Below are positions 62,618-64,000 of a stretch of 64,000 bases of DNA, one piece after another (the first letter of the stretch is position 1; the number at the start of each line of letters is the position of its first letter). This DNA is from Maea johnstoni. Its lineage: Eukaryota; Annelida; Polychaeta; Spionida; Magelonidae. Location of the stretch: positions 24,891,956 to 24,955,955 of the forward strand of contig OZ012685.1 of the NCBI GenBank assembly GCA_963942565.1, written 5' to 3'. Under the pieces are notes generated by a model. The model was given only the letters and a program-made list of their open reading frames with translations, ran no database searches and was not told the origin of the DNA. A program made the translations under genes and the position numbers.

Positions 62618-63123
62618 TAATAATAGTAATAATAATAATGATAATAATAACAATTATTATTTTTTAGTACCCATGATTTCAAATTTGTACCTGGGAAAGA
62701 AATTGTTTTTTAAATTTTTATCTACATTTTGTAATATCACACACTTTTCAATTAGAATGTTGAGAGCTTGAAGAAAACATACATATCTGAATGATATGTA
62801 CAATCCAGTTTGTAGTAAGGATTCCCTGCAACTGCTTGCATGCTTTTGCAAAATAGCGCATTACAGCAACTGCTTTACAAAAAAGCAAACTTAAATTTGG
62901 GAATAAATTCATTATTTTGTTATTTGCAGCACAAATACCAAAAATACAAACTATGTGTTGGCTTTAGAATAAATAGCATTTCTCACTTGAATGAGGCTGT
63001 AGAGATTGTTGTCTTGTTTGTATTGTGATGATTTATGGATAATTGTTTCTTTGTTCCAGTCTCGTTGGGATTCTTTGATGATATCCTCATCCCTGCTGAT
63101 GCCCTACAGCATCCCTCAAGATT
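51917..63123 (+). CDS. POLR3H: RNA polymerase III subunit RPC8 (first four coding exons; partial)
   Basis: Exons 51917-52027, 52944-53040, 53880-53966 and 63060-63123, all GT-AG and phase-consistent, give residues 1-120 of a protein that is about 204 aa in human; the remaining S1-domain exons lie past 64000. RPC8 (yeast C25) pairs with RPC9/CRCP to form the polymerase III stalk, which helps initiation and binds emerging RNA in the nucleus. Seen: the N-terminal Rpb7-type domain [68 protein letters not shown], then the S1 entry [20 protein letters not shown]. The order and spacing match vertebrate POLR3H throughout. Coding intron 3 is 9.1 kb and full of repeats. The gene is head-to-head with MRPL58. 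Confidence 0.93.
52545..52848 (+). repeat. Repeat H termini with a different core
   Basis: GACTTAGCCAGGACCCG at the left and, inverted, GTCTTAGCCAGGATTTAA at the right. The inside carries inverted CTTTTGGACAGG/CCTGTCCAAAAG boxes instead of the usual core. It lies in POLR3H coding intron 1. Confidence 0.5.
52944..53040 (+). CDS. POLR3H: POLR3H coding exon 2
   Basis: 97 bp between CTTACAG and GTAAGT. Reads [20 protein letters not shown] and [12 protein letters not shown], ending phase 1. Confidence 0.92.
53667..53827 (+). repeat. Dispersed repeat A, copy 6
   Basis: TGACTGAAACCCTGGCACAT, AACATGACAGGGTTTAGG, AAAGTAGCCCCAGCATCTG and AAGGGTCAAA. Nearly full length; lies just upstream of coding exon 3. 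Confidence 0.65.
53880..53966 (+). CDS. POLR3H: POLR3H coding exon 3
   Basis: 87 bp between TTTCAG and GTGAGT. Reads [20 protein letters not shown] and RSSSKEGVH, the Rpb7-N to S1 junction. Confidence 0.92.
54195..54420 (+). mobile_element. tRNA-derived SINE (old copy)
   Basis: CAATAGCTGAGTGCTGTTAAG head, TGCCTGGGTTTGCATTCCC in the B-box position, GGAACTTGCCAGTGACTTG, CCCTCCACTAACTTAATTTAG. More diverged than other copies. Confidence 0.5.
55008..55235 (+). mobile_element. tRNA-derived SINE, near full length
   Basis: GGGCCTGCCCTGATGGCTGTG head, a decayed B box (CAGGTTTGAATATC), GCATGTGAGAAAGTTGC, GGTTAGGCGGTGGTTTTTGCC, CACCAGTTACAACTGGCTAG and the tail ATGATAAAAACGAAATTCC. Confidence 0.65.
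55823..55968 (+). repeat. Dispersed repeat A, copy 7
   Basis: ATGATTGAAACCCTGGCAC, TCATCTGAGAGTTCTCAGCG, ACATGACAGGGTTAATA and CATTGGAAAGGTTCAA. One of the best preserved copies. Confidence 0.65.
56101..56728. other. POLR3H intron sequence before the satellite
   Basis: Contains an inverted G-run/C-run pair (GGATGGGGGGTTTC and CCCCCCAAAACGGGCGCCCC near 56530-56570). No gene. It may be part of the unit that seeded the satellite. Confidence 0.35.
56729..58918 (+). repeat. 180-bp satellite array in POLR3H intron 3
   Basis: Units begin CTAGGGGGCGCCACATTACC and include GTAGGAAATTGATGAAG, AATCTCAACATCTAGATTTTTC, TTGTTGAACTTGTTCTTAGA and TGGGGGTCAACCACC. Starts fall at 56907 + 180n through 58887, so eleven units have exactly equal length with only scattered base changes. 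A diverged 178-bp unit precedes (56729-56906) and a decayed edge follows. Two variants (TGGAGGTCAAC with ACCTTCATT, then TTGAATTTGTCC) recur exactly 540 bp apart, marking block duplication of three units. Confidence 0.95.
59172..59242. repeat. (AT)n microsatellite
   Basis: (AT)n with two short interruptions, followed by an ATC/ATT-rich tract to about 59325. Confidence 0.9.
59400..59527 (+). repeat. Dispersed repeat B, copy 3 (3' part)
   Basis: GGCTCTCATATCGTTTACATT, ACAGAGAAACTTG, GCGCAGAACGCGA and GGTTGACCGGCTGGTTTCAT, ending ATATCC; aligned with 2975-3108. Confidence 0.5.
59659..59729. repeat. (CTA)n microsatellite
   Basis: About 23 uninterrupted ACT/CTA triplets. Confidence 0.97.
59730..60274. 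other. POLR3H intron, no further feature
   Basis: No repeat of the window's families and no coding frame recognised. Confidence 0.35.
60278..60502. mobile_element. 225-bp Harbinger-like MITE with TAA flanks
   Basis: Inverted ends GGCCTAAAAAAGTTGTTTG...TTTCCTGTAAC and GGCCAAGAAAAAAAATTGTTCG...TTTCCTGTAAC. TAA flanks both sides (60275-60277, 60503-60505). A 3-bp TWA duplication and GGCC-type ends match the PIF/Harbinger pattern. No coding capacity. A partial relative (TTCCTGTAACGATAAT) lies near 47650-47730. Confidence 0.7.
60785..61390 (+). repeat. Tandem repeat of about 143 bp (repeat H segment)
   Basis: Unit starts (AGCAATTTAGG) lie at 60792, 60937, 61082, 61219 and 61363. Each unit has GATGCACATCATTATACA, AAAATGTTGATATATAGTGG, CAGGGTCTTWRMAWGGATTT and ACCCAAAATTGGCAATTCT. 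The GTCTTAGC..GGATTTAGAAA part is the repeat H terminus. Confidence 0.75.
61391..61720 (+). repeat. Repeat H right-hand ends, two in tandem
   Basis: TTCCTCACAAAAGAATTTGG, GTCCAAATGACGCCCAGACG and TTTACTGGCTAAGAC (ending 61565), then a second partial copy ending GCGCCTTGCTGGCTAAG (61720). Confidence 0.6.
62440..62665. repeat. AAT-rich trinucleotide tract
   Basis: Imperfect ATT/AAT and ATG triplets, with a pure (AAT)n core at about 62565-62612. Confidence 0.9.
63060..63123 (+). CDS. POLR3H: POLR3H coding exon 4
   Basis: 64 bp after GTTCCAG. Reads [20 protein letters not shown] and R, then AGATT|GTATCC; the donor is placed so that the split codon can give the Phe found in the human QQPAKF. The donor is weaker than the others. 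Confidence 0.88.
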
Positions 63124-63146
63124 GTATCCTTTCTACGTGCATTCAA

Positions 63147-63230
63147 GGGGCTGCCCAGCCTCGATGGTTGAGCAGTATAAGGTGTTGCCACTGGCTGCTT
63201 GATGTCTCCCACCACTGAGGGTCAGCCCTG
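63147..63230 (+). mobile_element. SINE 5' fragment
   Basis: GGCTGCCCAGCCTCGATGGTT, GAGCAGTATAAGGTGTTGCC and TCTCCCACCACTGAGG, broken off before the B box by a second SINE copy. Confidence 0.55.
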
Positions 63231-63380
63231 ATGGTTGAGTGGTTTAAGGTGTCTTCTGACTGCCTCTCACCAATGCCTGGGTTGGAATCCCATCCAGGGC
63301 ATGTATGAGAGTTGCCAGTAACTTGGGATAAGGCTGTGGTTATCCCTGCTAAATCTGATTTAATCCCCCCCCCCCCCCTC
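63231..63380 (+). mobile_element. tRNA-derived SINE (adjacent second copy)
   Basis: CAGCCCTGATGGTTGAGTGG head (from about 63223), CTGGGTTGGAATCCCATCC in the B-box position, GCATGTATGAGAGTTGCC, ending in a C-run (63366-63378). Confidence 0.6.
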
Positions 63381-63729
63381 CACTTAAAATGGGTTTATAT
63401 TTCTAAAGTGTCATATCAACCAAGATTTGTAGTTGAAATCATTGGGCACACATAGAAAATGGAAAATACATCTGCCATTTTGTATACAATAGACATTACA
63501 ACCTTGGGATACATGAAGTAATTCAGGCGACCCCTTCACTTTTTTTTTTGCAAGATGTCCCACGACAATTCTAAGCAAAAATCTTTGGCATCAAGCGTCC
63601 CTGGGATGTATTTCCGTAGGAAGATTTTTGGTGACAACAGATGGCATGCACCGCCAGTTCATTATTTAATGATTCAAGTGTGGCTGCCGCTACTCAGGAT
63701 GTGCAGTGCTTTGAATTGCATTGTGAATA
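63381..63729. other. POLR3H intron, no feature
   Basis: Nothing recognised between the SINE pair and the terminal minisatellite. Confidence 0.35.
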
Positions 63730-64000
63730 CCCACCTTCCCAGGGACGCTCTTCCCTGGAAAGTTTATATGCCATCCATCTCCAGAGCTTCCCAGGGACGT
63801 TCTTCCCTAGAAAGTTTATATGCCATCCATCTCCAGAGCTTCCAAGGGACGCTCTTCCCTGGAAAGTTTATATGCCATCCATCTCCAGAGCTTCCCAGGG
63901 ATGTTCTTCCCGAGAAAGTTTATATGCCATCCATCTCCAGAGCTTCCCAGGGACGCTCTTCCCTGGAAAGTTTATATGCCGTCCATCCCCATTGCTCAGC
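63730..64000 (+). repeat. 52-bp minisatellite, runs off the window
   Basis: AGGGACGCTCTTCCCTGGAA, AGTTTATATGCCATCCATC and TCCAGAGCTTCCC. AGGGA starts lie at 63741, 63793, 63845, 63897 and 63949, exactly 52 bp apart, with few differences. It lies in the POLR3H intron after coding exon 4. Confidence 0.92.

Overview
The window is AT-rich animal nuclear DNA with little coding sequence: long spliced introns, many tRNA-derived SINE copies, several MITE-like families, two non-LTR retrotransposons and abundant (AT)n, trinucleotide and homopolymer tracts. No operons or other prokaryotic layout are present. The receptor type and repeat style suggest a marine invertebrate, possibly an invertebrate deuterostome. 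This is inference; nothing here fixes the species.

Three host genes can be read exon by exon with GT-AG junctions and consistent phase. (1) 25135 down to 15311, minus strand: a two-exon class A receptor of the melatonin-receptor-like group, 363 aa, with an 8.7 kb intron. (2) 49159 down to 43281, minus strand: a complete six-exon MRPL58/ICT1 gene, 203 aa, carrying the GGQ motif of a mitoribosome-associated peptidyl-tRNA hydrolase. (3) 51917 to beyond 63123, plus strand: the first four coding exons (about 120 residues) of POLR3H/RPC8, the RNA polymerase III stalk subunit; the rest lies past the window. MRPL58 and POLR3H are head to head, with start codons 2.76 kb apart. A fourth possible coding piece, two short exons at 7187-7658, is unidentified.

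Layout: 1-2690 decayed LINE on the minus strand; 2.7-14.7 kb gene-poor, with microsatellites and a second fragment of that LINE; 14.9-25.3 kb receptor gene, whose intron holds a TTAA-flanked element and two TA-flanked foldback MITEs; 25.4-29.6 kb repeats; 29627-31990 a 5'-truncated L1/Tx1-like LINE with an 8-bp target duplication; 32-43 kb repeats, including a second TTAA-flanked element inserted in a tandem array and a decayed coding-like stretch near 41 kb; 43.3-49.3 kb MRPL58; 49.3-51.9 kb intergenic, with a SINE split by a 713-bp MITE and a 35-bp CCAAT-containing array; 51.9-64 kb POLR3H, whose third coding intron contains eleven 180-bp satellite units of constant length.

The most noteworthy structures are the satellite in the POLR3H intron, the TTAA insertion with a reconstructable empty site, the nested SINE/MITE, a GTCTTAGCCAGGA-ended repeat family occurring as single, foldback and tandem-expanded forms, and a repeat family of about 150 bp with seven copies. 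No LTR retrotransposon, retrovirus-like or Polinton-like element was recognised. No CRISPR array or rRNA gene was seen.
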